Part shown: positions 51,656 to 60,216 of the stretch, piece after piece
How positions within the stretch are numbered: the stretch's first letter is position 1
Layout: the number at the start of each line of letters is the position of its first letter
Assembly: GCA_026129135.1 (NCBI GenBank)
Contig: JAHCIQ010000010.1
Coordinates: forward strand, 58,210 to 122,209
DNA length: 64,000 bases
Direction of reading: 5' to 3'
Origin: Cyanobacteria bacterium TGS_CYA1
Lineage (GTDB): Bacteria > Cyanobacteriota > Vampirovibrionia > Obscuribacterales > Obscuribacteraceae
Program-made: the position numbers and the translations under genes
Notes under the pieces: model-generated
Database searches by the model: none
The model's input: only the letters and a program-made list of their open reading frames with translations
Told to the model about the DNA's origin: nothing

Positions 51656-53332
51656 TCAAGGAGCCATTAATTCTGCTGCTCTATTAGAAAGCTCGTCGTG
51701 AGTCATATAGATGAGTTGCTCAGTTTCGTTTTTAGGGGTTACTGTAATCTTTGTTCCTCCCCATGACCATTTTCTGTCTTCTCCGGACTTTATTGGATTA
51801 CCATAGTGTTCGTTTAGTTTTTGTTCGATTAGTTTGAAGGGAGCGTTTACGAAGCCTTCGATTTTGTAAAGCTTATAAATGCCATCTATATCTGCAAATC
51901 TGAAGGTCGGTTTCCACTTCACTTCATCATCCACTAAAGGAACATTTCCGATGTTGTAGTACCTTAGAAATTTAGGAAAGTTTGATTTTTCTTGAGATGG
52001 TTCAGGAAGTTGGCGGACGTGAAGTTGTTCAAAGAAGCCACTTTCTGTGGTGCCTAACCTGAAACCGTAACACGAATATCCCCGCTCATCGCTTGAGAAA
52101 CTCCAAAGGGCGCTGACAGGAAGTGCTATCAAGTTTTTGTCAAAATACACAGTTTCCTTGCCTGTGTAAAGAACAACCCCTCGGTGGAATTTTTTTCCAG
52201 CAATTGTTCGTAGCTCCTTCAATCCTTTAAATTCACTTGGTCCGACTGAGGAACTTAATTTTACTTCGATACCGCATATAGTGCCGTTTGGTTTTTCCAA
52301 AACAAAATCAACTTCAAGCGAATTGTCCAATGAGCGTAAGTGAAACAATTTGGCTCTAGCTTCGCTCCAAGTAAGTTGTTTGCAAAGTTCTAGCAGGACG
52401 AAATTTTCAAGTATGTTTCCAAAAAGCTTTCTGTCTTTTGCTAAATTCTCTTCGTCTACTTCCATTAGATATGACAGCAGTCCTGTGTCTCCAATGAATA
52501 GCTTGGGATGCTTAGCTAATCTTTTACCTTTGTTTGAGTACCACGGTCTAACTGAGACTGTTAGAAAGACTGCTTCCAATATGGAGAGATACCTTTTTAG
52601 GGTTGTATTTGGAATTTTAGTCTCTCGGGTTAAATCTGAACTGTTTAGCGGTGCTCCTGATCTTGTCGCTATCAAGGATAATAGAAGCGGAATTTCTGAC
52701 AGCTTCTCTATGTTTGCAATGTCTCGGACTTCTCTTTGGAGAATGGTAGAAATATAGCTCTCAAACCATTCGTGTCTTCTATTTTTCTTTTCTCTTTCAA
52801 GTGCCTCTGGGTATCCACCTTGTACAAGCCTATGAAGTAATTCTGATTCGGAGATCATTTCACAATCAGGTAGTTTCTTATCGCTGAACAGGTCGTCGAC
52901 GAATGTTTCCTTAAAGCCTCGAATTTCCCCTTCTGATAGCGGCCACAGGTTTTTGATTTCCATCCGTCCAGCTAAAGATTCTGACAGTTGTGGAAGCATT
53001 AGCAGGTTAGTTGAACCTGTTAGAAAGAATCTTCCAGGTTTTCTATTGGCGTCAATACTGGCTTTTATTGCAACAAGTAGCTCAGGAACTCGTTGTATTT
53101 CGTCCAAAAGAACTCTTTCTGGCAATGCATCTACATACGATTGTGGTGAATCTTTGGCTGCTGCCAGAGCAGAATAGCTATCGAACGTTATCTGCTTAGG
53201 TGGTTTTTCTGGCTCAAAGAGTAGTTTGAATAGTGTGCTCTTACCCACTTGTCGAGCGCCATTAATTAGGATTGCTGGAGTATCTCCAGCAGCTTCAAGA
53301 ATTCGGGATTTGATATTTCTTGGATATAGCAT
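51656..53332 (-). CDS. AAA ATPase with DUF4143 and an extra C-terminal domain
   Basis: 558 residues. Walker A is GARQVGKST near residue 25, Walker B is VLLDEIQRVPE, and DUF4143 follows (LFIGDTGLLSYLME, LENFVLLELCKQL, EVDFVLEKPNGTICGIEVK), as in the archaeal-type ATPase family common in mobile and stress-linked loci. Typical members end near 400-430 residues. Here about 140 residues follow, with a strand-rich pattern (YKLYKIEGFVNAPFKLIEQKL, NEHYGNP, WSWGGTKITVTPK) like small periplasmic or lipoprotein C-terminal domains. It lies between two copies of an imperfect repeat. Confidence 0.85.
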   Translation of the reverse strand: MLYPRNIKSRILEAAGDTPAILINGARQVGKSTLFKLLFEPEKPPKQITFDSYSALAAAKDSPQSYVDALPERVLLDEIQRVPELLVAIKASIDANRKPGRFFLTGSTNLLMLPQLSESLAGRMEIKNLWPLSEGEIRGFKETFVDDLFSDKKLPDCEMISESELLHRLVQGGYPEALEREKKNRRHEWFESYISTILQREVRDIANIEKLSEIPLLLSLIATRSGAPLNSSDLTRETKIPNTTLKRYLSILEAVFLTVSVRPWYSNKGKRLAKHPKLFIGDTGLLSYLMEVDEENLAKDRKLFGNILENFVLLELCKQLTWSEARAKLFHLRSLDNSLEVDFVLEKPNGTICGIEVKLSSSVGPSEFKGLKELRTIAGKKFHRGVVLYTGKETVYFDKNLIALPVSALWSFSSDERGYSCYGFRLGTTESGFFEQLHVRQLPEPSQEKSNFPKFLRYYNIGNVPLVDDEVKWKPTFRFADIDGIYKLYKIEGFVNAPFKLIEQKLNEHYGNPIKSGEDRKWSWGGTKITVTPKNETEQLIYMTHDELSNRAAELMAP

Positions 53333-53657
53333 GGTTGAATTTTACCCGGTGCGTGGCTAAATTTCAACCAATGGCTGGTTAATTATGAGTATATGGGACT
53401 TCCAGAGAGTTGTCAGAGCTTTCCTGGCTTGAACTCGTCAAAATGCATGGTTTGGGGCAAAGAGCGTAGGCTGTTTGTAAGCAATATTTTTAGCCTACAA
53501 AATCATCTCAATTCTTTTCTTCGTTTTCTTCGCTTGGTCTACAAATGAGTTATAGCGCAGGAGTTAGTTTCATTTTCAAAGTTGCCGTGTAGCGATCTGA
53601 TGTTGGTATCGCTAAGATCTTACCGCGATTTTCTCCCAATATACGGCATGGAAAAAT
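53333..53657. other. gene-poor stretch with repeat copy B
   Basis: About 325 bases upstream of the DUF4143 ATPase and downstream of the HigA-like antidote. It is mostly occupied by repeat copy B (53443-53613). There is no convincing ORF. Confidence 0.45.
53443..53613 (-). repeat. imperfect repeat, copy B, right of the DUF4143 ATPase
   Basis: Partner of copy A (51373-51458), in the same orientation, starting with ATGCATGGTTTGG and ending with the TGTTGGTATCGC core. The pair brackets the DUF4143 ATPase gene. It may be the scar of a duplication or a recombination site of a mobile cassette. Confidence 0.55.
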
Positions 53658-54002
53658 TTAAGCTAAAGCCTTCTGTTTCTTTCTAGCTTCAGTCGCGGTT
53701 GTTTCAATTTCCACATGAAGACTTTTGCTAATTGCTGAGAAAATTGCAGAAGTATTGTCCATGCTAGGATTTCCTCTTAGCGAGAGCATGCGATGTAAAC
53801 TCTTCGGCGGTGTGTCAATTGCTTTCGCCAACTCTTCAAAGCCAATAGTGGCATTTACAAGATCTCGCAGTATAAGGCGTGCTGTTTCTGGTTCTCCAGC
53901 AAGAAATAAGGATATCGCTTCATCAAGAAGTGCTTTGGCAAAGGCAGGATCGCGATTCACGCGTTCGACAATTGTTTCTTTGAAATTTCGTGTTAGTGCC
54001 AT
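53658..54002 (-). CDS. HigA-like addiction module antidote (HTH), intact
   Basis: 114 residues. The helix-turn-helix region [40 protein letters not shown] matches the addiction-module antidote family that pairs with HigB/RelE-type killers in toxin-first order. ATG 54002 follows the toxin-remnant stop by 5 bases and has GAGG upstream. The gene is full length, but its toxin partner (54008-54255) is ruined, so the antidote is now an orphan. It may persist as a repressor or anti-addiction factor. Confidence 0.82.
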   Translation of the reverse strand: MALTRNFKETIVERVNRDPAFAKALLDEAISLFLAGEPETARLILRDLVNATIGFEELAKAIDTPPKSLHRMLSLRGNPSMDNTSAIFSAISKSLHVEIETTATEARKKQKALA

Positions 54003-54007
54003 TCTTC

Positions 54008-54255
54008 TTACCTCTTGCGCTTCTTAGCCTTTTCTTTGTGCCGCCTCCAAATAGGATAATTAGCTCATTACCGTCTTTGGCTAAATAAATTCGATAGCCC
54101 GGACCCCAGTCGATTTTGTATTCGCCAATTCCATCAAACCATTTAATAGCAGTGGTGAGACCGCGTTCCATACGAAGCTTGGCAGTTGTTACCTTAGCAG
54201 CGGCTTGCGGATCAAGCTCATCAAATCAGTTCTTGCAGGGGCTGGCTTTACCAGC
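54008..54255 (-). pseudogene. decayed HigB/RelE-like toxin
   Basis: Minus-strand translation reads GKASPCKN, stop, [22 protein letters not shown], then [17 protein letters not shown] and [11 protein letters not shown], which is the addiction-module killer family core (GPGYRIY, GG-K). A TGA stands where the family has Trp (54226-54228), another TGA lies at 54256-54258, and a frameshift or small deletion after GGGTKK is needed to reach EKAKKRKR and TAA at 54008. No start codon is available for the full core. The toxin is dead. Confidence 0.78.
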
Positions 54256-54596
54256 TCATAAGAATACGATCTCAAAAATTCTTTTAGCTTTTCGCTTTTC
54301 TTATCGATTGAAGCTCGGGATTCGCTCGGACGTACTTCTGTCACAAAATCTCTATAATCAATTGTCACATCTACATCTTCGGAAAATCTTTTGATGATGT
54401 TGTATGCTTTCGAAAGAGAAGTACCGCCTTTGAAAGCCATGTTCTTTTTATTGGGCATTTCAAATAAAGTTTTAAGAGTCCAGCATACCCAGATATCTTT
54501 TTCTAGGATCGTAGCCGGTTTCCCTTGGCGAGCGCTCAAAGCATTTATTGTTCGCAGTTGTTCGGTGATGGGAATCTTTAAGAATTCGTCAGGCAT
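54189..54596 (-). pseudogene. truncated AbiEii/AbiGii nucleotidyltransferase toxin
   Basis: 135 residues. The AbiEii hallmark FKGGTSLSKAYNIIKRFSEDVDVTID is present (GG-S plus D-x-D catalytic pattern). Normal AbiEii proteins run to about 250-300 residues; this one ends after the first third to half and its tail reads over the decayed HigB sequence in another frame. The start at 54596 overlaps the AbiEi-like gene by 8 bases, the usual coupled order. Loss of the C-terminal half should inactivate or alter it. Confidence 0.75.
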
Positions 54597-55182
54597 ATTT
54601 CTGCTCGAATTGCCTGAATGATTCGGCCATCCAGCCAGGCATCATATTTATTTTGCTTTTGAATTGCTTGTATTCTTGGGCTGACAATCTAGTTTTTATC
54701 ACTTTGAAGGTATTTGGCGTAACTTCATTTTTTCCTAAATACCAAAGTGCAGAAAATGCCATGCCGATATTTGTGCCGGGCATTACTAGTTTTCGTGGGC
54801 TTACATGCCTGATTTCGATAGGTAAATTTCCTAATCTGAGTTTCCGGGATGGTCCGGCAGTATAGAAAATTGGTTTCAATGGAACCTGCGTTGAAAAACC
54901 AAAGCGATTTGCTGCTTCCGCTCCTTGAACTTCAACGGGGCCTCCAGTTTTTGCTATTGCGACTTCTTTTGCACCTGGAGGAACGGCACCAACATATTTT
55001 CCTATTTCCGGTCTGACATAAACGCCTCGGGCAACGCGCATTATTTTTCCGGCTTTCTCCAGGCGAGCAAGTTCTAAATCAATAGCTTTGCGAGAGCCAA
55101 GATGCAACAGTTCGGTCGGGACAAATGGTTGTCCCAGTTTCTTTGACTGGATGTACTTGCGAACGGATTTAGATGTACTCAT
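54589..55182 (-). CDS. AbiEi-type antitoxin (DUF6088), intact
   Basis: 197 residues, full length. An N-terminal winged-helix region (KLGQPFVPTELLHLGSRKAIDLELARLEKAGKIMRVARGVYVRPE) is followed by the DUF6088 domain (EVQGAEAANRFGFSTQVPLK, FYTAGPSRKLRLG, RHVSPRKLVMPGTNIGMAFSALWYLG). AbiEi represses its own promoter and counteracts the AbiEii nucleotidyltransferase by controlling its expression. The partner downstream is truncated. Confidence 0.85.
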   Translation of the reverse strand: MSTSKSVRKYIQSKKLGQPFVPTELLHLGSRKAIDLELARLEKAGKIMRVARGVYVRPEIGKYVGAVPPGAKEVAIAKTGGPVEVQGAEAANRFGFSTQVPLKPIFYTAGPSRKLRLGNLPIEIRHVSPRKLVMPGTNIGMAFSALWYLGKNEVTPNTFKVIKTRLSAQEYKQFKSKINMMPGWMAESFRQFEQKYA

Positions 55183-55244
55183 GTTTAGCTTTTTCCACTT
55201 GAGGGAAAACTATAGCATTTTTCCCTCATATTACCATGGTATAT

Positions 55245-55493
55245 CTATTCGTGCAATAGAGGAAGTGTGCGCTTGTTTCGCGGTTTGATGAAGCGCTCCG
55301 AAAGAGTGAAATTGAATTGAAGTTTAGTTGAGGATTTTAAACTTGCTAAGTTAGTTAGAGGCGGAAAACCACTTTTCCACCAAGGAGCTTTGAGAATTTC
55401 GATCTCTTTTTCTAGCTCTGCTGCCTTTTGCGCAGTGGTGCCCAGCTCTTCTTTCTCTTTTTGAAGGGCGTCTATTTGTTTTTTTAGTGCCAC
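55245..55493 (-). pseudogene. coiled-coil gene fragment cut at a junction
   Basis: The minus-strand frame from GTG 55493 encodes a coiled coil (LQKEKEELGTTAQKAAELEKEIEIL) and then a basic C-terminal part ending LPLLHE. The frame stays coiled-coil-like a few codons upstream of the GTG (KLELVALKK) and then meets a stop, and there is no ribosome site. This looks like the C-terminal end of a longer protein joined to foreign DNA near 55500, exactly where the adhesin frame begins on the other strand. Confidence 0.5.
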
Positions 55494-58400
55494 CAGCTCA
55501 AGTTTGTTTTACTATTATCGGTGATTACAGCGGCGGCACCATCGAAGTTGAAGGCAGCGTTACTGCTACAGACGACATGTTGATCCGCGGCTGGTCGTGC
55601 GACATCACCGGCGAGAACTTCGACGTTGACGGCAATCTGACCACTGATGCCAATACCACTATTGATATGAGCGGTTCTATCAATGTGGAGGGTGATGTTA
55701 CTACCCTTCGCGACGTCAACCTTCTTTTTACTTCGGAAGGTGACATTGGAACCGGCAACATCACTATCGACAACACCGACGCTTATCAGGCCGGTCGCCT
55801 GGCGATCAAGGCGAACCGCGAAGGAGGTAGCAGCAAATTCACCATCGGCGGTTCAAGCGAATCGAACGGCGTGAATGGTCAGATCACTACGAACGCGACC
55901 ACCGGTGGCGGTAGTGAGACCAGCTCGCTCTGGTACGGTGGTGTATACATCATGAACGGTGGCGATGGCGGCATCAAGTTGAACGACATGACCGCCATAT
56001 CGGTTTCGGCATCCCAGAGCAAGTCGGGCGGCATCATTCTCGATGCTCAAGACGGCGAGCTTGAGATGCCCACAGGAACACTTTCTGTCGATGGTACTGG
56101 CAGCTATGCTGGTGCGTCGATTCTTTTGCGCGGCGATACCATCAGCACCGAAGACGGTACTACCTTGTCGGCAAGCGATAACGGCTCTGCTGGTGCTCAA
56201 AAGGTCATTACTCTTTGCGCAAATAAGATCGAGATGACCGGCAGCTCCGGTTTGACAGTTAATGTCGAAGGCGATGCCAATGCCACTTACTACAACGCAA
56301 TTCAGATCGTGCCGTTTGATGCGGTCGAGGTTATGGACACCGGCAACGCCGTGGGTCTCTATATCTGGCTCAGCATGCCGAATGGACCATTCGGTACTGA
56401 CGGTGCGGTTGAAATTGATGGTGGTGCGAGTGCTCCCCTGCATCTTTCGTGCAATGGTGATCACAGCCATATTGAACTTTCCGGTAACCCGCTCACTTTT
56501 GCCGGTGGTGAGGTGACGATTGAAGCAAAGGGTGATGTCGATCACAAGATCGACTTTGCGATTTACGGAAGCCCTGTTGCCAACTCGCTTCAGTTTAATT
56601 GCGATGATGTGACAATCGACGCAAGCGGCGATGACGGTGATGGCGGTGATATCACCTTCTTTATGCCGGGCGCTCTCCGAGACGACACCGGGAACATCAC
56701 CGTCAAGGCAGATGGTGACGGCGAAGGCAAGGGTGGAACGATCACGTTCTATCCCGGCGACGTCGATCTTGTTTTTGGTACCGATCCTGAGCAATGGGCG
56801 TTCTCCGCCAAGGGCGGTGACACATCTGGCGACGGTGGTGAGATTAATATTTATGGTTATGAATCTGCGGTTGAAGTAACCGGCGCTGGGCCCGGCACTA
56901 CTGTGCTGGATGTTTCCGTTCCCGGAAGTGACGGCAATGGCGGCACGCTAAACCTTGTTGCATATGGCGGTTTGACCTTTGATGGTTCAGATTCCATACT
57001 CAAGGCTGACGGCGGCTCATCTTCTGGTGATGGCGGCACTATTCAGATCCAGACCAGTGAGGAAGAAATTTCCATTAGCACTGGCGATTCTGGTGATGTA
57101 CAGTTCTCTGCCAAAGCTAATGGCGGGGACGGAAGCGGCGGAACCGTGGATATTACCTCGTACTCCGGTATTACAGCAGAAGCTACTAGCATTGATGTCT
57201 CCGCGGACGGTACTGGCACTGGCGGAAATATTTCCCTGAATGCCGGTTATTCGACCCTAAACCTTGAAAGCGTAGAGTTTAGCGCCGACGGTGGCTCAGG
57301 CGGTGGCAATGGCGGGCTCCTTCATATGGAAGGAGGTGAAATTACAGTTGTTCCCGAAGAGAACACGGTTCTCCGCGCCAATGGTCTTGGCTCTGGCGAC
57401 GGCGGAAATGTTGAGGTTGTAACCCAATGGGGAGCAATTGATATTGGGGGCGATGATGAGGAGATTAGCATTGAAGCTCAGGCGGAAGAGGAATCTTTCG
57501 CTAGTAGATCAACTTTTGTCAACGGCTACGGAAACGGCGGCCGCACCTTTGTCTGGCAGGCCAATCATTTTAAAACCTCGGGAACTGCTATCAAGGTTCG
57601 CGCATTTCAAGATGGGCATGGTGGTACCATTGATATCCAATGCACCGATTACATCTGGATTGATGCCAATTTGACCGCAGATGGCTCAGGAAGTGGAAAA
57701 GGCGGTGACATCAAATTGGATGCGCCGACTATTAAGTTGAGAAACGACCGGGTGCTTAGCGCGCTCGGTGGAGACTCAAATGGTGCAGGTGGAAAAATTG
57801 AAATCTTATCTACTAATGATGTTCAATTTGTAGATGCAGGAGGAAGTCCTTCAACTTCCCCTGCGGGTCTCATGTTCAAAGCACAGGCAACTGGAACCGG
57901 TGAAGGCGGAGAAGTCAAAATATCTAATATAGGAGCCTTCGCCGTCAACACAGTAATCAATGTGAATGGAGGTAATGTTGCTGACACATCAACTTTCTAT
58001 GGTTCAATTGAGCTAAATGGAGTCAAATGCCGACAGCGGAAGCGAGGCAGTGGAGACATCGCTTCGCTCGTATGGCCAAAGACCTATTGGGATGGCGTGA
58101 ACCATAGTTCTTCGACGCCATCAACTGTTGCTGATGATGCTCTTACTGGGGCACTTACTATCCCTAACGATCATGGACTCAGAGATTTGCTAAATGGTCA
58201 GAATGTACATCTCTATGCTATGAGCGTATTTGATGATTATTTGGATTTCTTTGCCCAGCCAACGCCTATGACAGGTACAGATGGCGTCTTTGGCATTAGC
58301 CTTCATGGCAGCACTAAAGCTTCTAATGTTTTTGCCAATGTAAATGTTAGCGGCAGTCCGGTTTCTGCAGTTACTGCAAGCGGTGGTAAAACGACCATCA

Positions 58401-58771
58401 TGAAGGGCACCGCTGTGCATGAACTTGCTCATCGGTTGGATGTCTTATGTTGGAGTGGTGATTCGCAGCTAACTGGCAGTGGAACATTTGGTGAAGCGAT
58501 TTCTCTTGATGTTACAACAATGAGTGCTGGCTATATTAACTACGAATCTTGCAGTACTGTATGGGGTGGAACTATCTGTGGGAGCCACCCAGGATTAACC
58601 AACTCCCAGATTCTTGGAGTTAAATACAAGGGCACCGCCTATGAACTTTACGCACAAGTTTTTGAGCATTTGATTGGTAACTGGGTCCATTCAGATCTAG
58701 AACAGGCCCTCGGATTCCTGCCAAAGCAGATTGAATACATTCAAGATGTAATTAACGCCGGACATCCATAA
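55487..58771 (+). CDS. large glycine-rich adhesin-like protein with HExxH metallopeptidase-like C-terminus
   Basis: 1094 residues from GTG 55487, but with no ribosome site and no signal peptide, so the true N-terminus is probably lost. Residues about 10-850 are imperfect beta-helix-like repeats with G-D-G-G-x-I-x-I/V patterns (SGSGKGGDIKLDAP, GDGSGGTVDITSYSG, GSGDGGNVEVVTQ), as in filamentous-haemagglutinin-type adhesins. The C-terminal 250 residues carry TAVHELAHRLD (H978, E979, H982) and a possible third ligand Glu at 1053 (TAYELYAQVFEH). A strong terminator follows. Confidence 0.75.
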   Translation: MPPAQVCFTIIGDYSGGTIEVEGSVTATDDMLIRGWSCDITGENFDVDGNLTTDANTTIDMSGSINVEGDVTTLRDVNLLFTSEGDIGTGNITIDNTDAYQAGRLAIKANREGGSSKFTIGGSSESNGVNGQITTNATTGGGSETSSLWYGGVYIMNGGDGGIKLNDMTAISVSASQSKSGGIILDAQDGELEMPTGTLSVDGTGSYAGASILLRGDTISTEDGTTLSASDNGSAGAQKVITLCANKIEMTGSSGLTVNVEGDANATYYNAIQIVPFDAVEVMDTGNAVGLYIWLSMPNGPFGTDGAVEIDGGASAPLHLSCNGDHSHIELSGNPLTFAGGEVTIEAKGDVDHKIDFAIYGSPVANSLQFNCDDVTIDASGDDGDGGDITFFMPGALRDDTGNITVKADGDGEGKGGTITFYPGDVDLVFGTDPEQWAFSAKGGDTSGDGGEINIYGYESAVEVTGAGPGTTVLDVSVPGSDGNGGTLNLVAYGGLTFDGSDSILKADGGSSSGDGGTIQIQTSEEEISISTGDSGDVQFSAKANGGDGSGGTVDITSYSGITAEATSIDVSADGTGTGGNISLNAGYSTLNLESVEFSADGGSGGGNGGLLHMEGGEITVVPEENTVLRANGLGSGDGGNVEVVTQWGAIDIGGDDEEISIEAQAEEESFASRSTFVNGYGNGGRTFVWQANHFKTSGTAIKVRAFQDGHGGTIDIQCTDYIWIDANLTADGSGSGKGGDIKLDAPTIKLRNDRVLSALGGDSNGAGGKIEILSTNDVQFVDAGGSPSTSPAGLMFKAQATGTGEGGEVKISNIGAFAVNTVINVNGGNVADTSTFYGSIELNGVKCRQRKRGSGDIASLVWPKTYWDGVNHSSSTPSTVADDALTGALTIPNDHGLRDLLNGQNVHLYAMSVFDDYLDFFAQPTPMTGTDGVFGISLHGSTKASNVFANVNVSGSPVSAVTASGGKTTIMKGTAVHELAHRLDVLCWSGDSQLTGSGTFGEAISLDVTTMSAGYINYESCSTVWGGTICGSHPGLTNSQILGVKYKGTAYELYAQVFEHLIGNWVHSDLEQALGFLPKQIEYIQDVINAGHP

Positions 58772-58779
58772 CATCTTGT

Positions 58780-58799
58780 GAAAGTCAGATTTGACTTTC
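58780..58799 (+). repeat. small hairpin after the adhesin stop
   Basis: GAAAGTCA (58780-58787) pairs with TGACTTTC (58792-58799) around GATT. It directly precedes the stronger terminator hairpin. Confidence 0.45.
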
Positions 58800-58801
58800 G
58801 A

Positions 58802-58834
58802 GGGAAGTGGCTTAGCCACTTCCCTTTTCTTTTT
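58802..58834 (+). terminator. intrinsic terminator of the adhesin gene
   Basis: GGGAAGTGGC (58802-58811) and GCCACTTCCC (58815-58824) form a perfect 10-bp stem with a TTA loop, followed by TTTTCTTTTT. It ends 63 bases after the adhesin stop. A textbook Rho-independent terminator. Confidence 0.9.
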
Positions 58835-58835
58835 A

Positions 58836-58997
58836 CTAATTTTGGCCAACTGAGTACCAGTTAGCTTTTTCTATTTCAGGACCAGATAAACGATATTTTT
58901 GAATTTTCTTGTTTCCATCAAATGAAAGTTCCAGGCTGAAACTACCTTTAAGACGTTTGTCTCCGATTGGGCAAAGATGGTATTGTCGACTGCGGAA
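58836..58997 (-). pseudogene. C-terminal gene fragment cut by the IS element
   Basis: The minus-strand frame ends at TAG 58836-58838 and runs back to the IS left end with plausible protein sequence (HLCPIGDKRLKGSFSLELSFDG, then YRLSGPEIEKANWYSVGQN). About 53 residues remain; upstream codons lie in the IS. Family not recognised. It does not resemble the fragment at the other IS end. Confidence 0.5.
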
Positions 58998-59161
58998 TGT
59001 GTCAACAACTTTGGGGCACTTTTTCGAAATAATTTAGTGAAGTGCCTTTTTTGAACTAGAAGTTGTCACGCCTACCCCAAAAGTCGTTTTTAGCGACTGT
59101 TCTTTAGAAAAAGCCCATGGAGTGGACGTTTTCCAAGGAACAGCACGAAGCATAATTAATA

Positions 59162-60202
59162 CTATCGGACGCAGGGTGCAGTTGTGATACTAGATATGGT
59201 GACGCTGAATTCTTCCTTCTCTTCGGCTTTTTTAGGAGGATTGATCCATACTTCGGTTGGTGGTTCAGCTGGCATTGGTATTCCATTTACAAATCTCTCT
59301 GGATGTTCTTCGTATGCAAGCAGTAAGACCTCTTGTCGCTGCTGAAGAACACCTCGTGACCTGCCATAGTGAATCATCGCTGGTGTCAAATAGGCAATTC
59401 CGGAGTGATAGTGCTCATTGTTGTAGAATTCGAAGAAGTCTGTAAGAAAAATTCTCGCATCTTGGATGCTACCAAATCTTTCCGGAAACTCGCATGAATA
59501 CTTCATTGTTTTGAACTGACTTTCTGAATAAGGATTGTCGTTGCTAACATGCGGTCGATTAAATGAAGACTTGACGGATAACAAATCTAGAAGCTGCGCC
59601 ACTGTTTGTGATGTCATTGAGGAACCTCTATCAGAATGAATAATTAGAGTTTCTCTTTTGATTTTCTGACGTCTACACGTATCTTCAATCAGTCTTTCAG
59701 CTAATTCTCCACTTTCACTTTGCGCTACCAGCCAGCCCACGACAAGACGGCTGAAAATATCCAGTATTACGTAAAGGTGGTAATGGCAACCTTTTACAGG
59801 TCCTTTCAATTTGGTGATGTCCCAACTCCAAATTTCGTTTGGCTTCTCGGCCAACAGCTCTGGTGTCTTGTACTTGGGATGACGCAAAAGATTGCGCCGC
59901 TCCTTTAATTCATGCAGCGACCTAAGGCATCTGTACATTGTGCTCACAGATCCTACATACACCCGTTCATCAAGCAATCTCGAATAGATTTGATATGGCG
60001 ATTTGTCCATAAATCGCTCTTCATGCAAAACCTCAACCACTTTTTCCCGTTCAGTTTCTGTCAAAGCCCTGGGAACTCGCTTCTTTTTCTGCTCGGCTGG
60101 ATCGGCTTGCTTTACCCGGTTTTTCTGTCGGTAATAAGTTGATGTGGAAATTCCTAATGCACCGCAAGCTTCGGTTGTGGTGCCAAGCTCACTTGCAAGC
60201 AT
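59162..60202 (-). CDS. IS3-family transposase OrfB (DDE integrase core)
   Basis: 346 residues from ATG 60202. The rve integrase core has its DDE residues in WSWDITKLKG, IHSDRGSSMTS and NPYSESQFKTMKY. An N-terminal HTH_21-like segment is present (PYQIYSRLLDERVYVGSVSTMYRCL). The open frame extends upstream of the ATG, through the OrfA end (VKRRELVQEAAM), back to the A9 run. An OrfAB fusion could therefore form by slippage. The C-terminal tail is Lys/Glu-rich. Confidence 0.92.
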   Translation of the reverse strand: MLASELGTTTEACGALGISTSTYYRQKNRVKQADPAEQKKKRVPRALTETEREKVVEVLHEERFMDKSPYQIYSRLLDERVYVGSVSTMYRCLRSLHELKERRNLLRHPKYKTPELLAEKPNEIWSWDITKLKGPVKGCHYHLYVILDIFSRLVVGWLVAQSESGELAERLIEDTCRRQKIKRETLIIHSDRGSSMTSQTVAQLLDLLSVKSSFNRPHVSNDNPYSESQFKTMKYSCEFPERFGSIQDARIFLTDFFEFYNNEHYHSGIAYLTPAMIHYGRSRGVLQQRQEVLLLAYEEHPERFVNGIPMPAEPPTEVWINPPKKAEEKEEFSVTISSITTAPCVR

Positions 60203-60216
60203 CGCTGCTTCTTGAA

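Noticed and set aside
55853..56794. 313-codon open frame antisense to the adhesin
   Set aside because: It mirrors the Gly/Asp/Thr-rich repeats on the other strand, has biased composition, no ribosome site and no domain; the repeat codons keep the opposite frame free of stops.
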